The notes beneath the pieces are model-generated. The model had not been told where the DNA came from, did not search any database, and saw nothing but the letters and a program-made list of their open reading frames with translations. Shown here piece after piece: positions 5,723 to 11,065 of a stretch of 11,065 nt of DNA (positions within the stretch are counted from its first letter, which is position 1; each line of letters opens with the position of its first letter). Position numbers and translations under genes: made by a program. The stretch is from the NCBI GenBank assembly GCA_938015405.1, contig CALLPZ010000472.1, forward strand, positions 1 to 11,065, read 5' to 3'. This DNA is from an uncultured Pseudanabaenaceae cyanobacterium. Lineage in GTDB: Bacteria; Cyanobacteriota; Cyanobacteriia; PCC-9006; JAAUQQ01.

Positions 5723-6451
5723 ATGACCATTCAACTGTTTCCTAGCTTCGCGGCACCCTTTAGTAACTCCTTCTCTCGCCTGTCCTTTGCTTTGGCCGGT
5801 GGAGCAATGCTCAGCCTCACTCCCGGTTTGACAGAAGCTGCCATGGCAGAGGCAGGCCTCAGCCTTTCCAGTAGCGGTGGCATTAGTGAGCGCCTCGAAA
5901 TTCAGCAACAGCGCATTATTGGCAGTGGCACTAGTTTCCTAGCCCCAGTTGATGCGGCAGGCCGCTTTATCTCCGACAGTACGCCTCCTGCCCCGGGCCA
6001 GCGCGTAACGCTCTTCAACATCACGCCGGGATTTAGTAGTGAGCCTTTCACCCAACGCGACTATAGCGATGCCAATGGTTCTGAGTTGATCACCCTCAGC
6101 CCAGGCACCGAACATGAAACCCGCCGCTTTTCGGTCTTGCCAGGCAGCTCAACCACCCCGAAACAGAATGACTTCCGCTATGAAATTCACGATTCTCGGG
6201 GCAATTTACTAGAAAGTGGTGAATTCTCCGTCGCAATTGCCCTGAGCAGCATTCCGGTGACAACGGTGGCAACCAATGGTGGCTTCGGCAAAGGATTTGG
6301 TCACCACGATTCCTTTGGTTTCCATAGCAGAAGGAGCTTTGGCCATGGCCGCTTTGGACGCGGTCGCAGCTTTAGAGGCTTTCGCGGAGGCCGACGCTTT
6401 CGCGGTCGCGGCTTTAGAGGTGGCCGGGGCTTTAGAAGAGGTCGTCGCTAA
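5723..6451 (+). CDS. Predicted exported protein with an Arg/Gly/Phe-rich (RGG-like) C-terminal tail (unknown function)
   Basis: This 242-residue protein is not recognised as a named family. A likely signal peptide spans residues 1-42: Arg19, a moderately hydrophobic core (SFALAGGAMLSLTPGL), then AMA before Glu43. Residues about 45-180 look like a beta-rich domain, with segments such as RVTLFNITPGF, SELITLSPGTEHETRRF and FRYEIHDSRGNLLESGEF suggesting a beta-sandwich. Residues 186-242 form a low-complexity tail with 17 Arg, 11 Phe and many Gly (motifs SFRGFRGG, FRGRGFRGG, GFRRGRR). It is strongly cationic, with a single Asp and a single Lys. Such RGG-type tails are known for RNA binding and phase separation in intracellular proteins; here the signal peptide implies export, so binding to anionic polysaccharide or DNA is an alternative (inference). 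It follows the His-tail gene and precedes a MITE. Confidence 0.7.
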   Translation: MTIQLFPSFAAPFSNSFSRLSFALAGGAMLSLTPGLTEAAMAEAGLSLSSSGGISERLEIQQQRIIGSGTSFLAPVDAAGRFISDSTPPAPGQRVTLFNITPGFSSEPFTQRDYSDANGSELITLSPGTEHETRRFSVLPGSSTTPKQNDFRYEIHDSRGNLLESGEFSVAIALSSIPVTTVATNGGFGKGFGHHDSFGFHSRRSFGHGRFGRGRSFRGFRGGRRFRGRGFRGGRGFRRGRR

Positions 6452-6506
6452 GTGATCCAAGTGAGCCTGCTGGTGAGCTGATTCGGTCAGATCAGTTGTA
6501 AATCAC

Positions 6507-6642
6507 TAGACCTCTTGTATTAATCCCGGCCCTCTCCCTAAATCCCTCTCCCAAGCGTGGGAGAAGGACTTTGAGGCTCCCCTTCCCAAAAATTTGAGGA
6601 TAAGGGGATAGGGGCGGTTTGGGCATTCGCGCAAGAGGTCTA
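6507..6642 (+). mobile_element. MITE-like element, copy B (perfect 11-bp terminal inverted repeats, TA ends)
   Basis: This 136-bp non-coding element is bounded by exact inverted repeats TAGACCTCTTG (6507-6517) and CAAGAGGTCTA (6632-6642). The interior carries GGCCCTCTCCC, a GGGAGAAGG block, GGCTCCCCTTCCC and G-rich tracts that also occur, inverted, at 764-910. The outermost TA on both sides fits a TA target duplication of the IS630/Tc1-mariner type. The element has no coding capacity and would need a transposase supplied from elsewhere. It lies between the RGG-tail gene and the glycosyltransferase gene and disrupts neither. Confidence 0.85.
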
Positions 6643-6665
6643 CTGTTGAATTGCTCTTTTGAAAT

Positions 6666-6708
6666 ATAGGGCTCTGAATCCTTGCTAGGCAGGGACTCAG
6701 AGCCCTAT
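6666..6708. terminator. Long hairpin between MITE B and the glycosyltransferase gene (possible terminator)
   Basis: ATAGGGCTCTGA (6666-6677) is the exact reverse complement of TCAGAGCCCTAT (6697-6708). After a single A/C mismatch, TCCTTGC (6679-6685) and GCAGGGA (6689-6695) continue the stem with one G-T pair around a 3-base loop. In total there are about 19 pairs. Only TGATTGTC follows on the + strand, so a terminator is uncertain; it could end transcription from either side or be a separate palindromic repeat. Confidence 0.5.
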
Positions 6709-6880
6709 TGATTGTCTGGGTCCGAGATCATCAATGGTTTGAGCAGGGTTGAGTTGGGCTCGCGGTAGCAGCAAAGTCTCAGGAAGTCAGCTGTGGGCCA
6801 TCTTGTAAACTCAGCTTTCCCTCATCTTCAACTTTTAATCTGTGCTAGACAACCTGTCTATCTCACCTGTTGGGCTTCCT

Positions 6881-8467
6881 ATGGCTGATCTCATTCCTGT
6901 ATTGCTGCTGCCAATCTGTCTATTTATCTATGTTTTAGATATTTGTCTATTGGCGCTTTACGGGTTTCACAGCCTGCTACAAACCCTGCTCTTTGGGCGA
7001 TATAAGCTAAGCCAACCTCTACAGCATGTAACTCAGCCCCTGGCAGTTGCAACACCATCTGCCTCGCTGTCTCTGGGGCAGCCGTTGGAACCTGCCTCGC
7101 GCTTGAGGGCAGCTGCTCCATCCGCAGATGCGACCCCGGCAGTGACGATTCAACTGCCGATCTACAACGAACGCCATGTTGCCCAGCGTTTGATTAAGGC
7201 TGTGGCTGCTATGGATTGGCCAGGAAATAAGTTACAAATCCAAGTCTTGGATGACTCCACAGACGATACGACTCTGCAAATCCAGGAGACCCTGGCAGAA
7301 TTGCGGGCTGCTGATTTATCTGCCAATGTGCAGATAAATCACCTCCATCGTCGCGATCGCCGAGGCTATAAGGCCGGTGCGCTGCACCAAGGACTCGCCA
7401 CCGCTACGGGTGAGTTTATCGCCATTTTTGATGCCGATTTTATTCCCCAGCCCGACTTCCTCCGACGGACCATTCCTGCCTTTAATGACACCAATACGGG
7501 CTGCGTCCAAGCGCGCTGGGGCCACCTGAATCCCAATACCTCACTCCTGACGCGTGCCCAGGCGATCGGCATTGACGGTCACTTTGTGATTGAGCAACAG
7601 GTTCGTCACCTCACAGGCGCTTTCCTTAACTTCAACGGCACAGCAGGCATTTGGCGTCGGGCCAGCTTGGACCATGCGGGCGGTTGGCAGGGGGATACCC
7701 TGACGGAGGATTTGGACTTGAGCTATCGGCTGCAGCTTAAAGGCTGGCGCATTGCCTACCTTCCAGAGGTGGTGGTTCCGGCTGAGTTGCCGGTACAGCT
7801 CTACGCCCTCAAACGGCAGCAGTTTCGCTGGGCCAAGGGCAGTATTCAAACCGCATTGAAGCTATGGAGGCCGCTGTGGCGATCGCGCCAACCCCTGTGG
7901 CGGAAGTTGCTGGCCAGCCTGCACCTGACCCAATATGCGGTGCATCCCCTGATGCTACTGAACCTGCTGTTGATTTGGCCCGTGTTGATGACCCAGAGCT
8001 CCTTGCTTAGTCTGACGCCTGTGGTGACGGTGGCTGCGATCGGCCCACCGCTGATGTATTGGGTCACCATGGGGTACCAAGGCATTAGCTGGTCTAGTCG
8101 CTTGGGTCGTTTAGGCAGTTTGTTAGCCCTGGGCACGGGCCTATCCGTGAACAATTCCTGGGCCGTCCTCCAGGCCATCTTTGGCATCGAAAGTGAGTTT
8201 AAGCGCACCCCAAAATTTGCCGTAGTCAATCGTTCCACCGCTTGGCAGGCCAGCAGCTATGTCCTTTCGGGGGGCTGGCTGCTCTGGGTGGAGGTGTTGC
8301 TGGGTCTCTATGCCCTGTACATGGTTAGCTACAGCATCACGATGCAGCAGTGGGGCATGATGCCCTGGCTGCTGCTCTATGCCAGTGGTTATGCCATGGT
8401 GGTGGGCTTGACGATGGTGCAACGGTGGCAGCAACGTCGGGCCGTTAAACAGCAGAGTCTGCATTAG
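6881..8467 (+). CDS. Family 2 processive glycosyltransferase (cellulose synthase/CslA-like)
   Basis: This integral membrane enzyme would polymerise a beta-glycan from nucleotide sugars at the plasma membrane. From the ATG at 6881 it has 528 residues. All four signature elements are present: PIYNE followed by DDSTDDT (Asp124-Asp125), DADF (Asp184, Asp186), TEDLDL (catalytic base Asp277), and QQFRW (Gln313, Arg316, Trp317), followed by AKGSIQT. Membrane segments are one N-terminal (about 4-30) and about five in the C-terminal third. The QQFRWAKGSIQT block and the later FKRTPKF resemble plant CslA mannan synthases and related bacterial enzymes more than classical BcsA; no PilZ motif is seen. A GTG at 6842 would add 13 residues; the ATG is preferred because the membrane segment follows directly. 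Product sugar is unknown. Likely role is exopolysaccharide or cell-wall glycan; no partner subunit lies nearby. Confidence 0.9.
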   Translation: MADLIPVLLLPICLFIYVLDICLLALYGFHSLLQTLLFGRYKLSQPLQHVTQPLAVATPSASLSLGQPLEPASRLRAAAPSADATPAVTIQLPIYNERHVAQRLIKAVAAMDWPGNKLQIQVLDDSTDDTTLQIQETLAELRAADLSANVQINHLHRRDRRGYKAGALHQGLATATGEFIAIFDADFIPQPDFLRRTIPAFNDTNTGCVQARWGHLNPNTSLLTRAQAIGIDGHFVIEQQVRHLTGAFLNFNGTAGIWRRASLDHAGGWQGDTLTEDLDLSYRLQLKGWRIAYLPEVVVPAELPVQLYALKRQQFRWAKGSIQTALKLWRPLWRSRQPLWRKLLASLHLTQYAVHPLMLLNLLLIWPVLMTQSSLLSLTPVVTVAAIGPPLMYWVTMGYQGISWSSRLGRLGSLLALGTGLSVNNSWAVLQAIFGIESEFKRTPKFAVVNRSTAWQASSYVLSGGWLLWVEVLLGLYALYMVSYSITMQQWGMMPWLLLYASGYAMVVGLTMVQRWQQRRAVKQQSLH

Positions 8468-8525
8468 CTCATGGCGGTCACGGCGGTAAAAGTAGTACAC
8501 CAGAACGTTAACTGGGCATTTCAGG

Positions 8526-8536
8526 CCATAATGGGG
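8526..8536 (+). promoter_or_regulatory. Shared motif CCATAATGGGG upstream of the SH3-like gene (candidate -10)
   Basis: CCATAATGGGG occurs here, 63 bases before the ATG at 8589, and again at 9096-9106, 36 bases before the GTG at 9132. CATAAT resembles a sigma-70 -10 box (TATAAT). No convincing -35 is seen here, so it may instead be a shared operator. Confidence 0.35.
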
Positions 8537-8588
8537 GCACGTCCCTGGACTGCACTTTCCGTTTGCACTGCCAGCCTTTCTAATTGCG

Positions 8589-8984
8589 ATGTACTCACTC
8601 TCTTGGACAGACCTACTCAAACTTGAAATTGGCGATCGCGTTCTCCACCACTCCGGCTGCTTTGCCAAGGTGATGCGTGTGGCTTCCTCGCGCTATGAGG
8701 ACGGCATGGTTGAGCTACAGATTGAGAACGGCTCTCCAGAAATCCTGTTGCTCAACTATCGCGATCAGCTGGAGCATCACATCTTGTTTAGCTGGCACCT
8801 GGGCTATCGAGTTCCGAAGTTCCGAGCGGGTGACCAAGTCTGGTGCCGAGGGGATGAGCCAGGGCGCAGCCGTGAGGTGGACAGTATTACCCCCAAGGGA
8901 ATGAAGCAGTTTGCTTACTATTTGAAAGACTCTACTGTCCTGCACCCCGAAAGTTGCCTGGTGCGCGCTTCGATGAATGCTTAA
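8589..8984 (+). CDS. Small cyanobacterial protein with two SH3-like halves (unknown function)
   Basis: This 131-residue protein is likely cytoplasmic; no signal peptide or membrane segment is visible. It appears to hold two related beta-barrel units. Residues about 12-60 begin KLEIGDRVLHHSG and run through VMRV and DGMVELQIENG. Residues about 77-127 begin KFRAGDQVWCRGDEPG and end in STVLHPESCLV. The repeated pattern (hydrophobic-x-x-GD-x-V, then a Gly turn, then a closing strand) is typical of SH3-like or KOW folds, which bind nucleic acid or protein; this is a fold guess only. The ATG at 8589 is the only sensible start and lacks a Shine-Dalgarno. The gene lies 121 bases after the glycosyltransferase and 147 bases before the GIY-YIG gene, and shares an upstream motif with the latter. 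Confidence 0.7.
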   Translation: MYSLSWTDLLKLEIGDRVLHHSGCFAKVMRVASSRYEDGMVELQIENGSPEILLLNYRDQLEHHILFSWHLGYRVPKFRAGDQVWCRGDEPGRSREVDSITPKGMKQFAYYLKDSTVLHPESCLVRASMNA

Positions 8985-9095
8985 TGGGAGCGGTCCAATC
9001 GCGGCCAATCTCCCTGGCTGGGTGAAGAAGCAATAAGAACTGCACTGCCTTGTATCATCAGGCCTGGCAAAGCGGTTTACCACTGCAACAGCAGA

Positions 9096-9106
9096 CCATA
9101 ATGGGG
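9096..9106 (+). promoter_or_regulatory. Shared motif CCATAATGGGG upstream of the GIY-YIG gene (candidate -10)
   Basis: Second copy of the 8526-8536 motif. Here CATAAT (9097-9102) is preceded at short spacing by TTTACC (9076-9081), a poor -35 match. If it is a promoter, the leader would be about 25 bases. Confidence 0.35.
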
Positions 9107-9131
9107 TTCCATCGTCACCCCAACGACCCCT

Positions 9132-9794
9132 GTGAATCTCGACAATTCCACCCCCCTTGAGCACCAGAATGTCCCCCAAGCCCATGAGGGGTTACATAAC
9201 TTTCTCTATAGCTCTGCGGATGAGCATGAGGTTGAAACGGTTGCAGCATCGACTGCTGTGCAAGCGGATAGCCCCGTTGCCCTAGAAGACTGGTGTGGTG
9301 AAGCCCAGAATGCCAAGGTGGCAGGGGTTTATGCGGTGTTAGATGGCGATCGCCAAACCCAGTTCATTGGCTATTCTCGCAATGTCGCCCTATCCCTAAG
9401 GGGGCATTTATCCACTCAAGGCGAAGCGACCTGCGCCCTGGTTAAAGTCCATCCCTTCAAATTTCCCAAGCGGGATGCCATGGAAGCCCTCAAGGCTGAG
9501 TGGATCGCTGAGCTGCCGAGCCCTCCCCCCGGCAACCTCGATGGCAGTTGGGCAGGCACCATTAAAGAAGCAGCCAGTCAGGTCATGTCCCCGGCCGAGC
9601 GAGCAGCCTACGAAAAGAAGAAGCTGAAGCTGCGCCGTGCCATGGCCGATGGCACTCTCAAGCAGGCAGCAGCCCAAGCCAATGCCATTGCCAAGGGCGA
9701 TGCAGGCCAGCGGGCTGACCTCGCTGCCGCCATGGATGATGATAACTGGAGTGCTGTGATTCGCGAGCAAACGGAAGAGACCCAGACTTCGTGA
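9132..9794 (+). CDS. GIY-YIG fold protein, possibly inactive nuclease (cyanobacterial family)
   Basis: This 220-residue protein starts at GTG 9132; an in-frame TAA at 9099-9101 limits the frame and no in-frame ATG precedes the domain. Residues 1-55 are low complexity. The GIY-YIG core follows: AGVYAVLDGD (Gly65-Val66-Tyr67), QFIGYSRNVALSLRGHL (Phe78-Ile79-Gly80, Arg90, His92), then KRDAMEALKAEW with Glu118 as the likely metal ligand. GIY-YIG domains cut DNA in UvrC and homing endonucleases. Here the second motif reads FIG, so the usual Tyr of YIG is Phe, while the Arg and Glu are kept. I recall similar FIG/LVG-type proteins as common in cyanobacteria, so this may be a family trait with reduced or altered activity. 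The C-terminal third (about 150-220) is highly charged and Ala-rich, probably helical or disordered. Substrate and role are unknown. Confidence 0.8.
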   Translation: MNLDNSTPLEHQNVPQAHEGLHNFLYSSADEHEVETVAASTAVQADSPVALEDWCGEAQNAKVAGVYAVLDGDRQTQFIGYSRNVALSLRGHLSTQGEATCALVKVHPFKFPKRDAMEALKAEWIAELPSPPPGNLDGSWAGTIKEAASQVMSPAERAAYEKKKLKLRRAMADGTLKQAAAQANAIAKGDAGQRADLAAAMDDDNWSAVIREQTEETQTS

Positions 9795-9814
9795 GCACTT
9801 CCGTGTGCTTCTTT
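9794..9814 (+). terminator. Weak terminator-like hairpin after the GIY-YIG gene
   Basis: AGCAC (9794-9798) pairs with GTGCT (9805-9809) around a 6-base loop, followed by TCTTT. It starts in the stop codon TGA (9792-9794). The stem is only 5 bp, so this is tentative. Confidence 0.3.
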
Positions 9815-9867
9815 CGGCAAAGTCGCGAAATACACATCTAAATTCCGCTAATTCGTTGAGCCAGGAA

Positions 9868-9873
9868 TATAAT
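9868..9873 (+). promoter_or_regulatory. Candidate -10 box (TATAAT) for the histidine kinase gene
   Basis: A perfect TATAAT lies 62 bases before the kinase start codon in an AT-rich patch. The region 17 bases upstream has no good -35 match, so the site may depend on an activator or be fortuitous. Confidence 0.4.
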
Positions 9874-9921
9874 TATCTCTGCATCGTGCATTTCTTCAAT
9901 CCTGTGGATATTGCCCAGCTG

Positions 9922-9927
9922 AGAGGA
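9922..9927 (+). promoter_or_regulatory. Ribosome binding site of the histidine kinase gene
   Basis: AGAGGA ends 8 bases before the ATG at 9936. It is one of the few clear Shine-Dalgarno-like sequences in the window and fixes the kinase start. Confidence 0.55.
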
Positions 9928-9935
9928 TAGTTCCC

Positions 9936-11065
9936 ATGGATGATGAGCAAGCTTCTGCGATCGCGTTGCATGAGTTGGAACGACTGGCTGTACTGGAGTC
10001 TACGGCGCTACTAGACAGTCCGGCGGAGGAATCGTTTGACCAATTCACCCGTCTTGCCAGCTCCATTCTCCAAGCCCCGGTGGCCTTGGTGTCTTTAGTG
10101 GATTGCGATCGCCAGTTTTTCAAAAGCCATATGGGGCTTCAGGAGCCTTGGGCAGTGGCTGCACAAACGCCCCTGTCCCACTCCTTTTGTAAGCATGTTG
10201 TACAGGCTTCGGCTCCCCTGTCCGTAGTGGATGCTCGGGAGCATCCGCTGCTGCGCGATAATCTGGCCATTACGGAGTTGGGGGTGATTGCCTATTTGGG
10301 GATTCCCCTCACCACTTCTCAAGGCTATACCTTAGGCTCCTTTTGTGTGATTGACTCCAAGCCTCGAAGGTGGAGCGATCGGGAGACAGAAATTCTCCAG
10401 GATCTCGCGAACTTAGTGGTTGAGAAAATAGAGCTGCGCATTTTTGCCAAACAGCTCCACGAAGATTTCTTGGAGTTGCGAAAGCTGGAGCTGCATCGGG
10501 ATGAAATGTTGGAAATGCTTGTCCATGACTTGCGTAATCCCATGTCCTCTTTTCTATCGGCGTTAGAGCTCGCGCAAATCAGTGGTGAATTATCAACCGA
10601 CTGTGAGCAATATGTGAGTCTCGCCTCGGAAGGCGGCTCTCGACTGTTGCAGATGATCAACAATATTTTGGATACCCGCAAGGCAACGGCTGAACGCCTT
10701 TACCTGGAATGTGCTGAAGTCTCTGCTAGGGAGATTATTCACACAGTCTGTCACCAGATGGCTCCCCTGGCGGAGAAGTCTGGGGTTGAGTTGGTCGAAG
10801 ATGCCCAGCGATCGCTGCTTTGCTATGCAGATGCCTCAAAATTGCGTCGTGTCCTTGTGAATTTGGTGAGTAATGCGATTCAACATTCGTCCACTGGCGG
10901 GACGATCGCAATCCAAGCCCGCATGGAGGTTCATGCTGATGTGCAAGTCGTTCACTTCTCTGTGAGTGATACAGGCCATGGCATTCCGAAGACGGCTTTT
11001 GAACGCATCTTTCAGAAGTTTGTTCAGGTCAAAGGTCAGAAGCAAGCTGACTCTGTTGCAAAAGC
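9936..11065 (+). CDS. GAF-domain sensor histidine kinase, 3'-truncated by window
   Basis: The frame is open from the ATG at 9936 to the window end (376 codons), so the C-terminus is missing. Residues about 15-165 form a GAF domain of the common cytosolic sensor type (RLAVLESTALLDSP, SLVDCDRQFFKS, SHSFCKHV, YLGIPL, GSFCVIDSKPRRWS). A helical linker follows. The HisKA dimerisation domain has the phosphoacceptor His197 in MLVHDLRNPMSSF. The ATPase domain shows the N box (VNLVSNAIQHS, Asn309 and Asn313), the G1 box DTGHGIP (345-351) and the F box FQKF. The G2 box lies beyond the window. There is no membrane segment, so it senses a cytoplasmic signal. The GAF Cys in SFC is a common feature of such domains and does not by itself indicate a bilin-binding cyanobacteriochrome. 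No response regulator is in view. Ligand and partner are unknown. Confidence 0.92.
   Translation, partial: MDDEQASAIALHELERLAVLESTALLDSPAEESFDQFTRLASSILQAPVALVSLVDCDRQFFKSHMGLQEPWAVAAQTPLSHSFCKHVVQASAPLSVVDAREHPLLRDNLAITELGVIAYLGIPLTTSQGYTLGSFCVIDSKPRRWSDRETEILQDLANLVVEKIELRIFAKQLHEDFLELRKLELHRDEMLEMLVHDLRNPMSSFLSALELAQISGELSTDCEQYVSLASEGGSRLLQMINNILDTRKATAERLYLECAEVSAREIIHTVCHQMAPLAEKSGVELVEDAQRSLLCYADASKLRRVLVNLVSNAIQHSSTGGTIAIQARMEVHADVQVVHFSVSDTGHGIPKTAFERIFQKFVQVKGQKQADSVAK

Larger units (their letters stand above)
1847..10815. repeat. HIP1 octamers (GCGATCGC), 11 copies
   Basis: Exact GCGATCGC occurs at 1847, 2361, 4177, 5331, 7353, 7879, 8632, 9346, 9957, 10105 and 10808 (first base of each). 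This density, about one per kb, is far above chance and is a recognised feature of many cyanobacterial genomes. All 11 lie within genes; none is in the AT-rich intergenic region or the MITEs. Confidence 0.95.

Noticed and set aside
8141..8668. Minus-strand open frame of 175 codons across the end of the glycosyltransferase gene
   Set aside because: It is antisense to well-conserved glycosyltransferase sequence and shows no domain.
9990..10430. GAF domain as a bilin-binding cyanobacteriochrome photoreceptor
   Set aside because: The Cys in SFCKHV belongs to the common sensor-type GAF pattern; the Cys-His chromophore motif of cyanobacteriochromes is not seen.
10325..10681. Minus-strand open frame of 118 codons within the histidine kinase gene
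   Set aside because: It is antisense to the GAF/HisKA coding sequence and has no recognisable features.

Overview
The window looks like cyanobacterial chromosome. The octamer GCGATCGC (HIP1, a cyanobacterial hallmark) occurs 11 times in 11 kb. Most start codons lack a clear Shine-Dalgarno sequence. Several genes belong to families best known from cyanobacteria. The species cannot be fixed from the sequence. All genes read on the + strand.

Layout. (1) 1-2759: the 3' part of a succinate-semialdehyde dehydrogenase gene, then a complete ThDP-dependent 2-oxoglutarate decarboxylase-like gene. Together these would form the cyanobacterial bypass that closes the TCA cycle: 2-oxoglutarate to succinic semialdehyde to succinate. 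A 147-bp MITE-like element lies between them, and its TA end supplies the dehydrogenase stop codon. (2) 2760-3512: an AT-rich gene-free stretch with several hairpins and short direct repeats. (3) 3513-4847: a secreted spondin-N/RTX calcium-binding protein, followed by a clear terminator. (4) 5265-6451: two small predicted exported proteins. One ends in a His/Asp-rich tail, the other in an Arg/Gly/Phe-rich (RGG-like) tail. (5) 6507-6708: a second MITE copy with perfect 11-bp terminal inverted repeats, then a long hairpin. (6) 6881-8467: a processive family-2 glycosyltransferase resembling cellulose synthase/CslA enzymes. (7) 8589-9794: two small genes, one with two SH3-like halves and one of the GIY-YIG fold. 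(8) 9936-11065: a GAF-domain histidine kinase cut by the window end.

How the parts may work together. Region 1 is central carbon metabolism. Regions 3-6 read as a loose cell-surface neighbourhood: a calcium-binding adhesin-like protein, two exported proteins with metal-binding or polycationic tails, and a membrane beta-glycan synthase. This grouping is inferred from adjacency and predicted export only. The least explained parts are the two tailed exported proteins, the spondin-RTX fusion and the structured AT-rich intergenic region. The MITE at the dehydrogenase stop codon is the clearest sign of recent genome remodelling.
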